Position numbers and translations under genes: made by a program
Notes under the pieces: generated by a model
Seen by the model: only the letters and a program-made list of their open reading frames with translations
Databases searched by the model: none
What the model was told of the DNA's origin: nothing
Assembly: GCF_000410875.1 (NCBI RefSeq)
Contig: NZ_AROI01000020.1
Span: forward strand, 1 to 64,000
Direction: 5' to 3'
Source of the DNA: Halopseudomonas pelagia CL-AP6
Lineage (GTDB): Bacteria; Pseudomonadota; Gammaproteobacteria; Pseudomonadales; Pseudomonadaceae
DNA: 64,000 nucleotides
Part shown: positions 55,244-64,000 of the stretch, in pieces
Layout: the number at the start of each line of letters is the position of its first letter
Numbering within the stretch: position 1 is the stretch's first letter

Positions 55244-55789
55244 TCAGATAACAGCGCGCAGGCTGAGAAAACCCCGACCTTCGGTCACTGGGCGCAAAGA
55301 GGCATGGAGCGGCTGGCTGGACTTACGCGCGATGTCGATCAAGCCCAGTCCTGCACCGCTGCTTTTCTCCGCGTTTCGCGGTTTGCGCAGTTGCTCCTTG
55401 TACAGCGCTTTGAGTTCGGCCTTGTCCAGCCCGGCCAGATCGTTGACCGCCTGGAGCAGCGTCTCACCATCGCGCTGTTCCACCAGGTTGCCGGCCGAAA
55501 CAACATAATGGCCCTCGGCATCACGCGAGACCACAACCGTGGCCCCCGACTCCTGCTCGCTCCAACCGCGGACCCGTGCATAGTGGCTGATGTTCTGGGT
55601 CATTTCGATATAAACGGCGAAGACATCCATCGCCGCAGAGGGGTGTGCGTGGTCGGCGCTGAGATAGTTACGCAGTGCGTTGCCTATTTCTTCAATCAGA
55701 CTGCGCGATATAGGTCCGTTAAAACACAGCATAATTTGCTGGTTGTCGAACCGCTCGCGCATGGCAAACAAGTCAATCGTATCCATCAC
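55244..55789 (-). CDS. siaB: SiaB family protein kinase
   Basis: A 181-residue GHKL-fold kinase that phosphorylates SiaC. Visible features are an asparagine in a YIEMTQNISHYARVRG helix (N-box-like) and a glycine-rich C-terminal segment, SSGAGLGLIDIARKS, for ATP binding. Length and order match the siaABCD locus of P. aeruginosa (PA0169-PA0172). It lies 51 bases after siaA. Confidence 0.92.
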   Translation of the reverse strand: MMDTIDLFAMRERFDNQQIMLCFNGPISRSLIEEIGNALRNYLSADHAHPSAAMDVFAVYIEMTQNISHYARVRGWSEQESGATVVVSRDAEGHYVVSAGNLVEQRDGETLLQAVNDLAGLDKAELKALYKEQLRKPRNAEKSSGAGLGLIDIARKSSQPLHASLRPVTEGRGFLSLRAVI

Positions 55790-55840
55790 TGCTCCATTAA
55801 GGCAGGGTTGTCATCGGAGGCCAGGGCAAGCCCGGGCTGG

Positions 55841-57835
55841 TCAATCGAAACGAAAACACAACAGGGTAATGTCGTCACGCTGAGCATAGTCACCCTGGTA
55901 GACGGCCAGAGTGTCACTGAAAGCGTCGCTTTGCTGCTCCAACGGTAGCCGTGCGTGCTGTACTAGCATATCGGCAAAGCGGCTGTTGCCAAAGCCAAAA
56001 CCGTTCTCGCCACCGGCCTGATCCAGAAAGCCATCGGTACTCAAGTAAAAGGTACGGCCGGATTTCAGGGCAACGCTCTGGTTGACATACTGCGTCTGGC
56101 GCTTGTCGCCCAGTGCCCGCTTGGCGCCCGGTATCAGGTCGACGCGTTCGCCGTCACTGTAGTACAACGCAATCTTGGCCCCGGCAAAAATGACCTCGCG
56201 CTGGTCCAGATTTACGTAGGCCAGGCCTACATCCATATTAGTTGCCAAGGCTTTGTATTCCGGCGCATCACTGAGCATCTTGCGAATGATCTGGTCGGTG
56301 CGTTGCAGCACGCCTGCTGGATCGAGCATGCCGCAGTCACTGATGGCTTGATCCAGTGCGGCGTGCGCGAGCATGGTCATCAGTGCGCCGGGGACGCCAT
56401 GGCCAGCGCAATCCACTACGCCGAGCAGGCAATGCTGACCTTCATTGCGGAACACATAGAAGTCGCCACCGACCACATCCCTGGGCCGCCATAGCACCGC
56501 ATGATGCTCACCCAGAGCGCTGACCAGTTCGCGATCGGGCAGGATCGAACGCTGAATCAGGCTGGCATAGTCAATCGAGTCGCCGATTTTCTTTTGTGCG
56601 TTGGCCATTTCCTGGTTAGCCTGCTCTAGCTCGCTGGTACGCTCTTGCACGCGCTGTTCTAGCTCAAGAGTATGGTGCCTGACCTTGTTGGCCATGATGC
56701 CGAAGGCCGTATTCAATTCTCCGATTTCGTCGTCACGGGCCGCCGGCATCTGTACATCGTAGCGGCCGGCCGCCATGGCCTGAGCACTGCGCTTGAGTTG
56801 GCGCAGAGGGTTGAGCAGCAGGCGTTCTATTGCCAATGCAAAAAGCAGCATCAGTACCAGAATCAGTCCGCCCAGGGCGAAAAGAATGGGCAGCAGCCAC
56901 TGGCTGTCTATGACCTGAGCACTGTCCAGGTCCACCCCGTTGGCGACGAACCAGCCCAGCTCTGGCAGATAGCTCAGCGCGAGTAATTGAGGTTCGCCAT
57001 CGAGCGTGACCCGCAGCGTGACCACGCTGTCTGGTTCAGCCAGAGCGCGTAGCATCGCGCTGCGCACTTCATTGCGCTGAGCCTCGTCGGCAAGCATGCC
57101 AAACAGACTGAATTGCTCTTGCGCATTGGCGTCAGCGCCGGAGTTCAGGGCAATCAGGTCGGCATTCTGGTGTGCTTGAATGGCGCCATTCTGGTCGAAT
57201 ATCATCGGGCTTACGCCGGGTACATCGCTGGCGATGAAGTCGCGCACGAAGTCCGACAGGTCCAGCCCCGAGCCGGCCAACCCGATGGTAGTGCCGTCGT
57301 GGTCATTAACCAGGATATTGAACCAAACCTTAGTGGTGTTCAGCGTAGGGTTAAAGTCGACGTTAATGTTGTACAGCTCGGTGTCGCGCAGCGTGCTGAA
57401 GAACCAGCTGTCGGCGGCTTTATTCGCGTCGAGAATATAGCGTGGTTGCTGGTTGAGAGGTTCGTCGTCACTGTTGAAATAGTAGCCTTGACTCGACACG
57501 CTGCCGATAAAGTAGGCATGGTCGCGAAAATCCTTGCGGTAACCTTCAGCTTCGATGAAAAACAACTCGCGCTTGGCTTCATCCGCTTCATCCAACAACC
57601 ATTGGCGGGTAACTTCAGAATCAGCCAGGCGCAGTGATAGGGCCAGTTCCCGGGAAATGGGCGCGCGGATTTTCTCCCGGTTCAGCAGCGTGGCATTGCG
57701 CGCATAGCCATCACCGAAATGCGCATGGATGCTTTGCAATGCCAGCCAGCCGATTAGCGCAGCGGGCACCAGCGCCAGCAGACAAGCCAGCAGCAGGGCC
57801 AGCAATGATTTGCCGCGTAAGCCAAAAGTTGCCAT
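55841..57835 (-). CDS. siaA: SiaA, membrane PP2C-type phosphatase with sensor domain
   Basis: A 664-residue sensor phosphatase with TM1 (about 12-32), a large periplasmic dCache-type domain (about 35-300), TM2 (about 307-330), a HAMP domain (about 332-390: LLNPLRQLKRSAQAMAAGR) and a short coiled coil. A C-terminal PP2C/SpoIIE phosphatase domain (about 420-664) carries GGDFYVF and DCAGHGVPGALMTMLA with metal-binding Asp residues. It would remove phosphate from SiaC on an external signal, thereby switching on SiaD. It is first gene of the siaABCD operon. Confidence 0.93.
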   Translation of the reverse strand: MATFGLRGKSLLALLLACLLALVPAALIGWLALQSIHAHFGDGYARNATLLNREKIRAPISRELALSLRLADSEVTRQWLLDEADEAKRELFFIEAEGYRKDFRDHAYFIGSVSSQGYYFNSDDEPLNQQPRYILDANKAADSWFFSTLRDTELYNINVDFNPTLNTTKVWFNILVNDHDGTTIGLAGSGLDLSDFVRDFIASDVPGVSPMIFDQNGAIQAHQNADLIALNSGADANAQEQFSLFGMLADEAQRNEVRSAMLRALAEPDSVVTLRVTLDGEPQLLALSYLPELGWFVANGVDLDSAQVIDSQWLLPILFALGGLILVLMLLFALAIERLLLNPLRQLKRSAQAMAAGRYDVQMPAARDDEIGELNTAFGIMANKVRHHTLELEQRVQERTSELEQANQEMANAQKKIGDSIDYASLIQRSILPDRELVSALGEHHAVLWRPRDVVGGDFYVFRNEGQHCLLGVVDCAGHGVPGALMTMLAHAALDQAISDCGMLDPAGVLQRTDQIIRKMLSDAPEYKALATNMDVGLAYVNLDQREVIFAGAKIALYYSDGERVDLIPGAKRALGDKRQTQYVNQSVALKSGRTFYLSTDGFLDQAGGENGFGFGNSRFADMLVQHARLPLEQQSDAFSDTLAVYQGDYAQRDDITLLCFRFD

Positions 57836-57861
57836 AGCACTCGACCCTCTTCCTTGTTTTG

Positions 57862-59133
57862 TCAGGCCTGATAAACCAGCTTGCCGTGGCTGATAGTGTG
57901 GGTGACTTTGCAGGGTGCCCCCGTGCCGATAAACGGACAGTTGGCGCCCTTGGACAGCCAGTTATGGCCAATCAGGCTCGCCGCCACCGGGTCAAAAAGG
58001 GTGATGTCCGCGCGCTCGTGGAGGCTGATTGAACCTGCGGGCAGGTTCAGCGCGCGGGCCGGTCCACAGGTCAGGCGTGCCAGTAGCGCAGGCAACTCCA
58101 GCAAGCCATCGGCGACCAGTGTCAGTGCTAGCGGCAGGAGTATCTCGACGCTGCTGATGCCTGGCGCGGAAGCGGCAAAGGGCACGCGTTTAGCTTCCTG
58201 CTCATGGGGCTGGTGGTGCGATGCGATGGCTTGCACCACGCCGCTTTGAACGGCCTGACGCAGCGCATGGCGATCCTGCCTGCTGCGCAGCGGGGGTTGT
58301 ACGTGCAACAGGCTGGAGAAACCTTCCAGATCCTCGTCACACAACAGTAACTGATACATGGCCACGTCTGCGCTGACGCGCAAGCCGCGGGCCTGGGCGT
58401 CGGCTAGCATATCCATGGCGCGGGCACTGGTCAGGCCGCTGAAGTGCGCCTGTACGCCAGTCTGTTCGACCAGCAGCAGGTCCCGAGCCAGGGCTACGGT
58501 TTCGGCTGTTTCCGGAATCCCGACCAGCCCCATACGGGCGGCAGTGGCACCTTCATGAGCGCTGCCGCCTTCGGCAATGTCCGGGTCCTGGGGCATAAAG
58601 ACCACGGGCAGGTCGAAGCTGGCCGCATACTCCAGCGCGCGGCGCAGAATGCGGTTGCTTTTCATCGGTGCCAGACCCTGGGTAAAGGCCACACAGCCAA
58701 CATCCCGCAGGGCCACCAGCTCGCTCAAATGTTCGCCATCCAGCCCGCGCGTCAGCGCGCCAAAGGGGAACACGCGGACCTGGCCGGCCTGAGCGCAGCG
58801 ATCCAGAATCAGTTCGGCTACCGCGGGTGTATCCAGTACCGGTAGCGTATCGGGCAGGCTGCACAGGCTGGTTACGCCGCCAGCGGCGGCGGCGCGGGTT
58901 TCGCTGTCGATGCTGCCCTTGCGGGTGTGGCCGGGTTCGCGCAGGCTGACATTCAAATCCACCAGCCCGGGGCTGGCAATCAGTCCGCGGGCGTCGATGC
59001 GCTGGTTGGCAGTGAAGCCTTCCGGGGCCTCGCCGATGCCGACGATATGGCCGGCGGCGATATGCAGATCGGTAATCTGGTCCAACTGGCTGGCCGGGTC
59101 AATGACCCGGGCGCCTTCAATTGTCAGTCGCAT
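57862..59133 (-). CDS. Catalytically inactive dihydroorotase homologue (PyrC')
   Basis: A 423-residue amidohydrolase-fold protein in which the zinc site is destroyed. The HxH of active dihydroorotases (VDMHVHLREPG) reads [11 protein letters not shown], and the Asp of the ATDHAPH motif is replaced (IASHHQPH). In pseudomonads such a pseudo-dihydroorotase assembles with PyrB into a dodecamer and is needed for transcarbamylase stability. It overlaps pyrB by 10 bases, which fits a structural subunit. An active pyrC should exist elsewhere in the genome. Confidence 0.93.
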   Translation of the reverse strand: MRLTIEGARVIDPASQLDQITDLHIAAGHIVGIGEAPEGFTANQRIDARGLIASPGLVDLNVSLREPGHTRKGSIDSETRAAAAGGVTSLCSLPDTLPVLDTPAVAELILDRCAQAGQVRVFPFGALTRGLDGEHLSELVALRDVGCVAFTQGLAPMKSNRILRRALEYAASFDLPVVFMPQDPDIAEGGSAHEGATAARMGLVGIPETAETVALARDLLLVEQTGVQAHFSGLTSARAMDMLADAQARGLRVSADVAMYQLLLCDEDLEGFSSLLHVQPPLRSRQDRHALRQAVQSGVVQAIASHHQPHEQEAKRVPFAASAPGISSVEILLPLALTLVADGLLELPALLARLTCGPARALNLPAGSISLHERADITLFDPVAASLIGHNWLSKGANCPFIGTGAPCKVTHTISHGKLVYQA

Positions 59134-60167
59134 GCTGGGGTTTCCTGACCTGATTTCCTGACCTGGTTAGCTAACAGGATTTCCTGGTTGTGCTGGCGCT
59201 GGGCGTTTTGTCCGGTCATGGCCATGGACATCACGGCCATGCGCACGGCGATCCCGTAGGTCACCTGATTGAGGATCACCGACTGGGCGCCATCGGCGAC
59301 TTCGGATTCGATTTCCACCCCGCGATTGATGGGCCCAGGGTGCATGACCAAGGCATCCGGCTTGGCCAGCGCCAGGGTTTCCCGGGTCAGGCCATAGAGC
59401 CGGTAGTACTCGCCTTCACTGGGCAGCAAGCCGCTTTGCATACGTTCTTTCTGCAGGCGCAGCATGATCACTACGTCGACATCGCGGAGGCCGACACGCA
59501 GATCGTTGAATACGCGCACGCCGTATTGCTCTATGCCGGCCGGCAGTAAGGTACGCGGGGCGATCACGCGAATATCCGGGCAGCCGAGGGTTTTCAGCGC
59601 CTGCATATTCGAGCGGGCCACGCGCGAATGCAAAATGTCTCCGACGATCGCCACTGACAGCTTAGTGAAGTCGCCCCGATGACGGCGTATGGTCAGCATG
59701 TCGAGCATCGCCTGGGTCGGGTGTGCGTGATTGCCGTCGCCGGCGTTGATAATCGCCACATCCGGACAGACGTGCCCAGCGATAAAATGCGCGGCCCCGG
59801 AGTCGCCGTGGCGGACCACGAACATGTCCGCGGCCATGGCCTCCAGATTGCGCAGGGTATCGTAGAGAGTTTCGCCCTTGCTGGTCGAGGAGGTCTGAAT
59901 ATTCAGGTTAAGTACGTCGGCTGAGAGCCGCTTGGCCGCTAGCTCGAAGGTGGTACGGGTGCGGGTCGAATTCTCGAAGAACACATTGCACACGGTTTTG
60001 CCGCGCAGCAGCGGCACCTTCTTCACTGCCCGTTCGCCGACCTCCAGAAAGGAGTCGGCGGTGTCGAGCAGCTCGGTGAGCAGCTCGCGGGACAGGCCTT
60101 CGATGGTCAGAAAGTGCCGCAGCTGACCCTGGAAATTGAGTTGCAGATGGCTGGGTGGGGTGCTCAT
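59124..60167 (-). CDS. pyrB: Aspartate carbamoyltransferase catalytic subunit
   Basis: First committed step of pyrimidine synthesis. The 347-residue protein (ATG 60167, GAGAGG upstream) has the carbamoyl-phosphate site [18 protein letters not shown], the [13 protein letters not shown]-like loop [31 protein letters not shown], and the C-terminal [18 protein letters not shown]. The N-terminal extension of about 15 residues is typical of pseudomonad PyrB. It starts seven bases after pyrR and overlaps pyrC'. Confidence 0.97.
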   Translation of the reverse strand: MSTPPSHLQLNFQGQLRHFLTIEGLSRELLTELLDTADSFLEVGERAVKKVPLLRGKTVCNVFFENSTRTRTTFELAAKRLSADVLNLNIQTSSTSKGETLYDTLRNLEAMAADMFVVRHGDSGAAHFIAGHVCPDVAIINAGDGNHAHPTQAMLDMLTIRRHRGDFTKLSVAIVGDILHSRVARSNMQALKTLGCPDIRVIAPRTLLPAGIEQYGVRVFNDLRVGLRDVDVVIMLRLQKERMQSGLLPSEGEYYRLYGLTRETLALAKPDALVMHPGPINRGVEIESEVADGAQSVILNQVTYGIAVRMAVMSMAMTGQNAQRQHNQEILLANQVRKSGQETPACD

Positions 60168-60174
60168 GGGCCTC

Positions 60175-60687
60175 TCAGTGTGTGGCAACAGGGTTCAGGG
60201 TGAGCTGCAGCGGGTCAGGGCCGGTCAGTTTTACCCGCTGGCCGGCGGGCAGGGCCAGACTGCTGCCCAGCACATCAGCGCGTATGGGCAATTGCCGTGC
60301 TTCGATGTCCAGCAAGGTTACCAGGGTAACGGACGCAGGCCGGCCGTAATCGAACAACTCATTGAGTGCGGCGCGGATGGTGCGCCCGGTCATCAGCACG
60401 TCATCGACCAGAATCAGGTGGCGATCATCTACCGAGAAGGGCAGCTCGGAGGGCTGAACCCCCGGCTGCAGCCCGTTTTGGGCAAAGTCATCGCGATAGA
60501 AGGCGATATCCAGTGTGCCCAGCGGCGCATCCGGCAAGCACAAACCACGCAGCTGTTCTGCCACCCACACGCCACCGGTATGAATGCCAACGAAGGCTGG
60601 ATCCTCAATTTGGTGCTGGGTCAGGTAGTCGGTTAGTTCGCCAGCCATGCGTTGCAGCAACGGGCCGACCTCGGGTAGGGCGCTCAT
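60175..60687 (-). CDS. pyrR: Bifunctional pyr operon regulator / uracil phosphoribosyltransferase
   Basis: A 170-residue phosphoribosyltransferase-fold protein with the PRPP loop [20 protein letters not shown] and [15 protein letters not shown]. In gram-positives PyrR attenuates the pyr operon by RNA binding; in pseudomonads it helps control pyrimidine genes. It overlaps ruvX by four bases and precedes pyrB by seven. Confidence 0.95.
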   Translation of the reverse strand: MSALPEVGPLLQRMAGELTDYLTQHQIEDPAFVGIHTGGVWVAEQLRGLCLPDAPLGTLDIAFYRDDFAQNGLQPGVQPSELPFSVDDRHLILVDDVLMTGRTIRAALNELFDYGRPASVTLVTLLDIEARQLPIRADVLGSSLALPAGQRVKLTGPDPLQLTLNPVATH

Positions 60688-61121
60688 GGCGTCTCCTTGG
60701 GTTGGTCGCCAAGCCAGGTTTCCAGCAGCAGGGCGGCGGCCAGACTGTCCACCGGGTTGTCCCGGTAGCTGGTCGGGCTGCGTCCGCTGTCGCGCAGGCT
60801 CTGTTTGGCTTCGAATGTGGAAAGGCGTTCGTCGATGCAGTGTACCGGCAGGTTATAACGGCCATGCAGGCGGCGGGAAAATTTCTCTGCGCGGCCGCTC
60901 ATCTCGCTGGGGCTGCCATCCATGTTAAGCGGTAAGCCGACCACCAGAGTGTCGGGCTTCCACTCGGCAATCAGACGAGCAATGTCATCCCAGTTGGGTA
61001 CTCCATCTTTGGCGCGCAGCACGGCTACCGGCTCGGCGCGGCAGGTCAGCGTTTGGCCGACCGCAACGCCTATCTGCTTGGTGCCGTAATCGAAGGCCAT
61101 GGCTCGTTGCGGTGCTGCCAT
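60684..61121 (-). CDS. ruvX: Holliday junction resolvase-like protein RuvX/YqgF
   Basis: A 145-residue RNase H-fold nuclease with [17 protein letters not shown] (first catalytic Asp), [19 protein letters not shown] and the C-terminal [10 protein letters not shown] and [14 protein letters not shown]. coli YqgF processes pre-16S rRNA, while resolvase activity is reported in others. The ATG (61121) shares a base with the yqgE stop (TGATG). An upstream TTG would add one residue. Confidence 0.95.
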   Translation of the reverse strand: MAAPQRAMAFDYGTKQIGVAVGQTLTCRAEPVAVLRAKDGVPNWDDIARLIAEWKPDTLVVGLPLNMDGSPSEMSGRAEKFSRRLHGRYNLPVHCIDERLSTFEAKQSLRDSGRSPTSYRDNPVDSLAAALLLETWLGDQPKETP

Positions 61122-61690
61122 CAAGCGTGCCCGGCCTGGCTGGTAAGCAGACGCAGGTCTATGCCCAGGCTGCGCGCGGCGGCCAGCAAGCGCTCTTCAC
61201 TGGGTAGCTCGAACAATATGTGCGGGTCGGCAGGGCAGCTCAGCCAGACGTTGTCAACCAGCTCCTGGTCTAGCTGGCCAGCGTCCCAGCCAGCATAACC
61301 CAGGGCGATCAGCACCTCGGAAGGACCGATCCCATGCGCCATGTCGAGCAGAATGTCGCGCGAGGTGGTCAGTTGCATTTGTCCCAGGTCCATACTGGCC
61401 TCCCACTGCTCTGGGCCCCGGTGCAGTACGAAGCCGCGCTCGGTCTGTACTGGTCCGCCGTTATAAATAGGGAAGCTGGCAACCTTGCCGGGCTGATCTA
61501 CGGCCGGTTGCAGTTGTTCGAGTATATCGGCCAGATGCAGGTCGCTGGGTTGATTGACGACCAACCCCATGGCGCCGTCCTTGTTATGGTGACACAGGTA
61601 GATCAGGCTGTTGACGAAACGCGGATCTGCCATATGCGGCATGGCAATCAGGAAATGATGCTTGAGGTAGTTCGCATTGGTTTGGCTCAT
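61121..61690 (-). CDS. algH: YqgE/AlgH family protein
   Basis: A 189-residue protein from the ATG at 61690 (MSQTNANYLKHH), the standard length. It has FLIAMPHMADPRFVNSLIYLCHH and GAMGLVVNQPSDL near the N-terminus and IALGYAGWDAGQLDQEL later, as in the YqgE family. AlgH was linked to alginate regulation in P. aeruginosa, but its biochemical role is unknown. Longer upstream starts (61744) have no ribosome site. Translationally coupled to ruvX. Confidence 0.93.
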   Translation of the reverse strand: MSQTNANYLKHHFLIAMPHMADPRFVNSLIYLCHHNKDGAMGLVVNQPSDLHLADILEQLQPAVDQPGKVASFPIYNGGPVQTERGFVLHRGPEQWEASMDLGQMQLTTSRDILLDMAHGIGPSEVLIALGYAGWDAGQLDQELVDNVWLSCPADPHILFELPSEERLLAAARSLGIDLRLLTSQAGHA

Positions 61691-61750
61691 GCCCATAGTA
61701 TTGGGCTTTGCGCGAGAAGCTTCAAGCGCCAAAGGGCCGCACACAGGGTC

Positions 61751-62659
61751 TCAGAAACTGGAAACCCGGTCGCCGGGCTCAAAACGCCAGGTACGAATAA
61801 TCTCCAGCACGTCGACATCCATCAGGTCGCCGGTGAAAGGCGCATAGGGTGCTGCCAAACGCACGATGCGTAGCGCGGCGTTGTCCAATACCCGGTGTCC
61901 GGAGGACTCCAGTACCTGTACTTCGCGCAGGGTGCCGTCGCGGTTGATCGAAACGAGCATGCGCAGGCTGCCGTAAATGCCGTTGTCACGTGCTTCGGCA
62001 GGGTAGTTCTGATTACCGATACGCTCGACCTTGCGGCGCCAGGCATCTTTATAATAAGCGCCCTTGTCCTGCATGGTCGACGCGGCATTGAGGCGATGTA
62101 CGCGAGGCCGATTGGCGTATTGCTGACGCTCTTCGGCGAGCTGTGCCTCGAGGCTGGCTATTTCCTGCGACAAGCGAGTGATGTCAAAGCGTTGCAAGGT
62201 CACGCTGGTGTCTACCGGCTCGGGTGTCGGCGGGGCTTTGACCACGCGTTCGGGTTGCGGCGCGGTGGTGGTGACCACTTGCTGTTCGCGGACCGGTTCG
62301 GGCTCCGGAGCGCTCGCCTCCTGTGGCGGGGCGACCTCGTTGATTTCGGTGTCCTGAAACACTGCTTCTTCAGTGGTGCTGGGGGCGGCCTTGTGTTCCA
62401 GCGTGCCGCTACCCTCCTGATTCATCTGCGCCAGATAGTCGGCTTTTTCCGGCTGTTGCTCGGAAGGCTGGGTCGCCAGGGTGATCTCCAGGGTCTTGGA
62501 GAGTTCGCTGGGTGTTGGCAGATCAAAGGTGATGCCAAGAATCACCAGGGCATGCAGGACCGCTGCCAGAAACAAGGTAAAACCCAGGCGATCGCGGGCC
62601 GTAACCACAGGGGGCTCAGGCTGATTGGCGATATCCGGGGGTGTCACGGCTTTATTCAT
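61751..62659 (-). CDS. tonB: Energy transducer TonB (TonB3-like)
   Basis: Transmits proton-motive force to outer-membrane receptors or other envelope machines. The 302-residue protein has one N-terminal TM helix (about 26-45), a Pro/Glu-rich periplasmic spacer (about 75-160), a helical stretch (about 160-190) and a C-terminal TonB domain (about 205-300). The latter includes QNYPAEARDNGIYGSLRMLV and LREVQVLESSG. The P. aeruginosa gene in this place (PA0406, tonB3) is required for twitching. No exbBD genes are adjacent. It would also be able to serve the island's siderophore receptor, though a main TonB elsewhere is likelier. Confidence 0.92.
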   Translation of the reverse strand: MNKAVTPPDIANQPEPPVVTARDRLGFTLFLAAVLHALVILGITFDLPTPSELSKTLEITLATQPSEQQPEKADYLAQMNQEGSGTLEHKAAPSTTEEAVFQDTEINEVAPPQEASAPEPEPVREQQVVTTTAPQPERVVKAPPTPEPVDTSVTLQRFDITRLSQEIASLEAQLAEERQQYANRPRVHRLNAASTMQDKGAYYKDAWRRKVERIGNQNYPAEARDNGIYGSLRMLVSINRDGTLREVQVLESSGHRVLDNAALRIVRLAAPYAPFTGDLMDVDVLEIIRTWRFEPGDRVSSF

Positions 62660-62724
62660 GCTGTCCGTAGGCTGGCGGCGGCTGACATTTTCCTGCGAAG
62701 TCTGCCGCGCCCGTCGTCAAAAGT

Positions 62725-63687
62725 CTATGCGCCCCTGCGTGCTTTGAGACGTTGATCAATGACGTCCATCAGCTGGCCGCCAATATCGGTGTGATAGGCA
62801 GCGTCAATTTCGCGGATGCAGGTTGGGCTGGTCACATTGATCTCGGTCAGATAGTCGCCAATCACGTCCAGCCCGACAAACAGGAGGCCGCGTTCGCGCA
62901 GGCTGGGTCCGACCTGATTGGCGATCCAGCGATCGCGCTCGGTTAGCGGTCTGGCTTCGCCGCGACCACCGGCGGCCAGGTTGCCGCGCGTCTCGCCATG
63001 CTGTGGGATACGTGCCAGACAGTAGGGCACGGGCTCACCGTCGATCATCAGAATGCGCTTGTCGCCATCCTCTATCTCGGGCAAATACCGCTGGGCCATG
63101 ATCTGTTGCTGACCAAACTGAGTCAGGGTCTCGATAATCACACTGAGGTTCGGATCGTTCTCCTGGATACGAAAAATCATCGATCCGCCCATTCCATCGA
63201 GCGGTTTGAGAATAACGTCACGGTGTTTTTTTGCAAAAGCGCGCAGAATGCTCGCGCGGCGGGTAACAACATGTTCTGGCGCGCATTGAGGGAACTGCGT
63301 GGCAAACAGCTTTTCGTTGCAGTCGCGCAAGCTGGCAGGTCGGTTGACGACCATGGCGCCGGCGCGTTCGGCGGCTTCGAGAATGTGTGTCGCGTAGAGA
63401 AACTCGTTGTCGAAGGGCGGATCCTTGCGCATCAGAATCACATCCAGCTCGGCCAGCGGCCTGTGTTGATGCTCTTCCAGGTCGAACCAATGCTGCGGAT
63501 CGGCATGAACCTTGAGTGCGCGCATGCAGCCCATGGCTTTCCCATCGGCCAGATAGAGGTCCTGGGGCTCCATGTAGTGCAGCTCCCAGCCCCGCGTTTG
63601 AGCGGCCAGTAACATGGCCAGTGAGCTGTCTTTCTTATACTGGATCGCGTGTATCGGATCCATGACGATGCCAAGGCTAATGCGCAT
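62725..63687 (-). CDS. gshB: Glutathione synthetase
   Basis: Ligates glycine to gamma-glutamylcysteine with ATP. The 320-residue ATP-grasp protein (start 63687, MRISLGIVMDPI) has LGIVMDPIHAIQYKKDSS, the N-domain MRKDPPFDNEFLYATHIL, the ATP loop LKPLDGMGGSMIF and LTEINVTSPTCIREID. It works with ggt in the same window in glutathione turnover. It is divergent from pilG across about 290 bases that carry no other gene. Confidence 0.97.
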   Translation of the reverse strand: MRISLGIVMDPIHAIQYKKDSSLAMLLAAQTRGWELHYMEPQDLYLADGKAMGCMRALKVHADPQHWFDLEEHQHRPLAELDVILMRKDPPFDNEFLYATHILEAAERAGAMVVNRPASLRDCNEKLFATQFPQCAPEHVVTRRASILRAFAKKHRDVILKPLDGMGGSMIFRIQENDPNLSVIIETLTQFGQQQIMAQRYLPEIEDGDKRILMIDGEPVPYCLARIPQHGETRGNLAAGGRGEARPLTERDRWIANQVGPSLRERGLLFVGLDVIGDYLTEINVTSPTCIREIDAAYHTDIGGQLMDVIDQRLKARRGA

Positions 63688-63975
63688 AAGGTGGTCGGTC
63701 CGCATGTATAGTTGAGCATTGATGGCTGAGCGATGATGGCTAAGCGGTGTGCGAGTCAGTGTACTCTGCGGATGGCTTGTGATGAAGGGTTGACTAATGT
63801 CGGCGGATGTCTCATATCTGGTGCGTGGCGGTAAAAAAGCGGAAAACGGTGTTGCCTCAATAGATTGGCTGCATAAACTATGTTAAAAGTACGCGGAAAA
63901 GGGATCGGCTGGTGATGCGTCGGCATCATGCCATTTGCGCTAACCACCCACCATTAATAACAAGGGCTGGTCATA

Positions 63976-64000
63976 ATGGAAGAAAATTTCGAAAGCCTGA
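63976..64000 (+). CDS. pilG: Start of PilG, twitching response regulator (cut by window end)
   Basis: Only eight codons are present (MEENFESL). The assignment rests on position: gshB is followed by divergent pilG at the head of the pilGHIJK-chpA cluster in P. aeruginosa. The N-terminal pattern of acidic residues ending in L is also compatible with PilG. The rest lies outside the window. Confidence 0.55.

Overview
The window reads as chromosome of a Pseudomonas-group gammaproteobacterium, most likely a marine or halotolerant Halopseudomonas-like lineage (inference from gene order, protein similarity and repeat type; no rRNA marker is present). The backbone follows the Pseudomonas aeruginosa PA0357-PA0408 order: mutM, ggt, fdx, coaD, a GMC oxidoreductase/aldehyde dehydrogenase module, rsmD, two M16 proteins, ftsYEX-rpoH, mtgA, thiSG, trmB, then hemW-rdgB-metWX-yggUT-proC-yggS, pilT-pilU, pyrC'-pyrB-pyrR-ruvX-yqgE, tonB, gshB and the first codons of pilG.

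Layout. 0-6 kb: a PEBP protein, a small membrane protein, a thiolase/hydroxyacyl-CoA dehydrogenase pair, a thioesterase and a multi-pass membrane protein, with palindromic repeats between them. 6.4-12.1 kb: DNA repair (mutM), a Na/Pi-type transporter, glutathione turnover (ggt), a ferredoxin and CoA synthesis (coaD). 12.2-17.7 kb: alcohol/aldehyde oxidation (GMC flavoprotein, Tat lipoprotein partner, aldehyde dehydrogenase) with a divergent TetR regulator. 17.7-29 kb: envelope and cell-division functions (M16 pair, ftsYEX), the heat-shock sigma factor with an AlgU-type promoter, thiamine synthesis and tRNA m7G methylation.

30.4-41.5 kb is an accessory island sitting between trmB and hemW. It starts with a Fur-type promoter, a possible 18-residue leader peptide, a strong hairpin and a TonB-dependent siderophore receptor. 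A broken MbtH gene follows (NRPS helper, internal segment lost). Then comes a five-gene operon of PLP proteins on the minus strand: serC, benE, a second yggS, an argD-like aminotransferase and glyA. It is divergent from a MocR/PdxR-type regulator that itself carries a PLP-enzyme domain. The right edge is scarred by the 3' end of a class C group II intron with a frameshifted reverse transcriptase tail, and by a Fic protein that appears to have lost its catalytic core. The PLP operon is the best candidate for an undescribed system: four PLP proteins and one transporter under a probable PLP-sensing regulator, in the same window as the host's own yggS.

41.7-47.4 kb: a crotonase, glyoxalase I, a thioesterase, an iron alcohol dehydrogenase, hemW and rdgB. 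47.4-51.7 kb: methionine and proline synthesis and the yggUT/yggS group. 51.8-57.8 kb: the twitching ATPases pilT and pilU, followed on the opposite strand by a complete siaABCD phospho-switch and c-di-GMP module. 57.9-63.7 kb: pyrimidine synthesis with a catalytically dead dihydroorotase, then ruvX, yqgE, tonB and gshB.

Three repeat families punctuate the intergenic DNA: short hairpins at 1-173, GC-rich REPs near 1.1-1.2 kb and 45.0-45.2 kb, and about 100-bp foldback elements near 6.2 and 43.7 kb. I saw no tRNA, rRNA, CRISPR array or intact insertion sequence.
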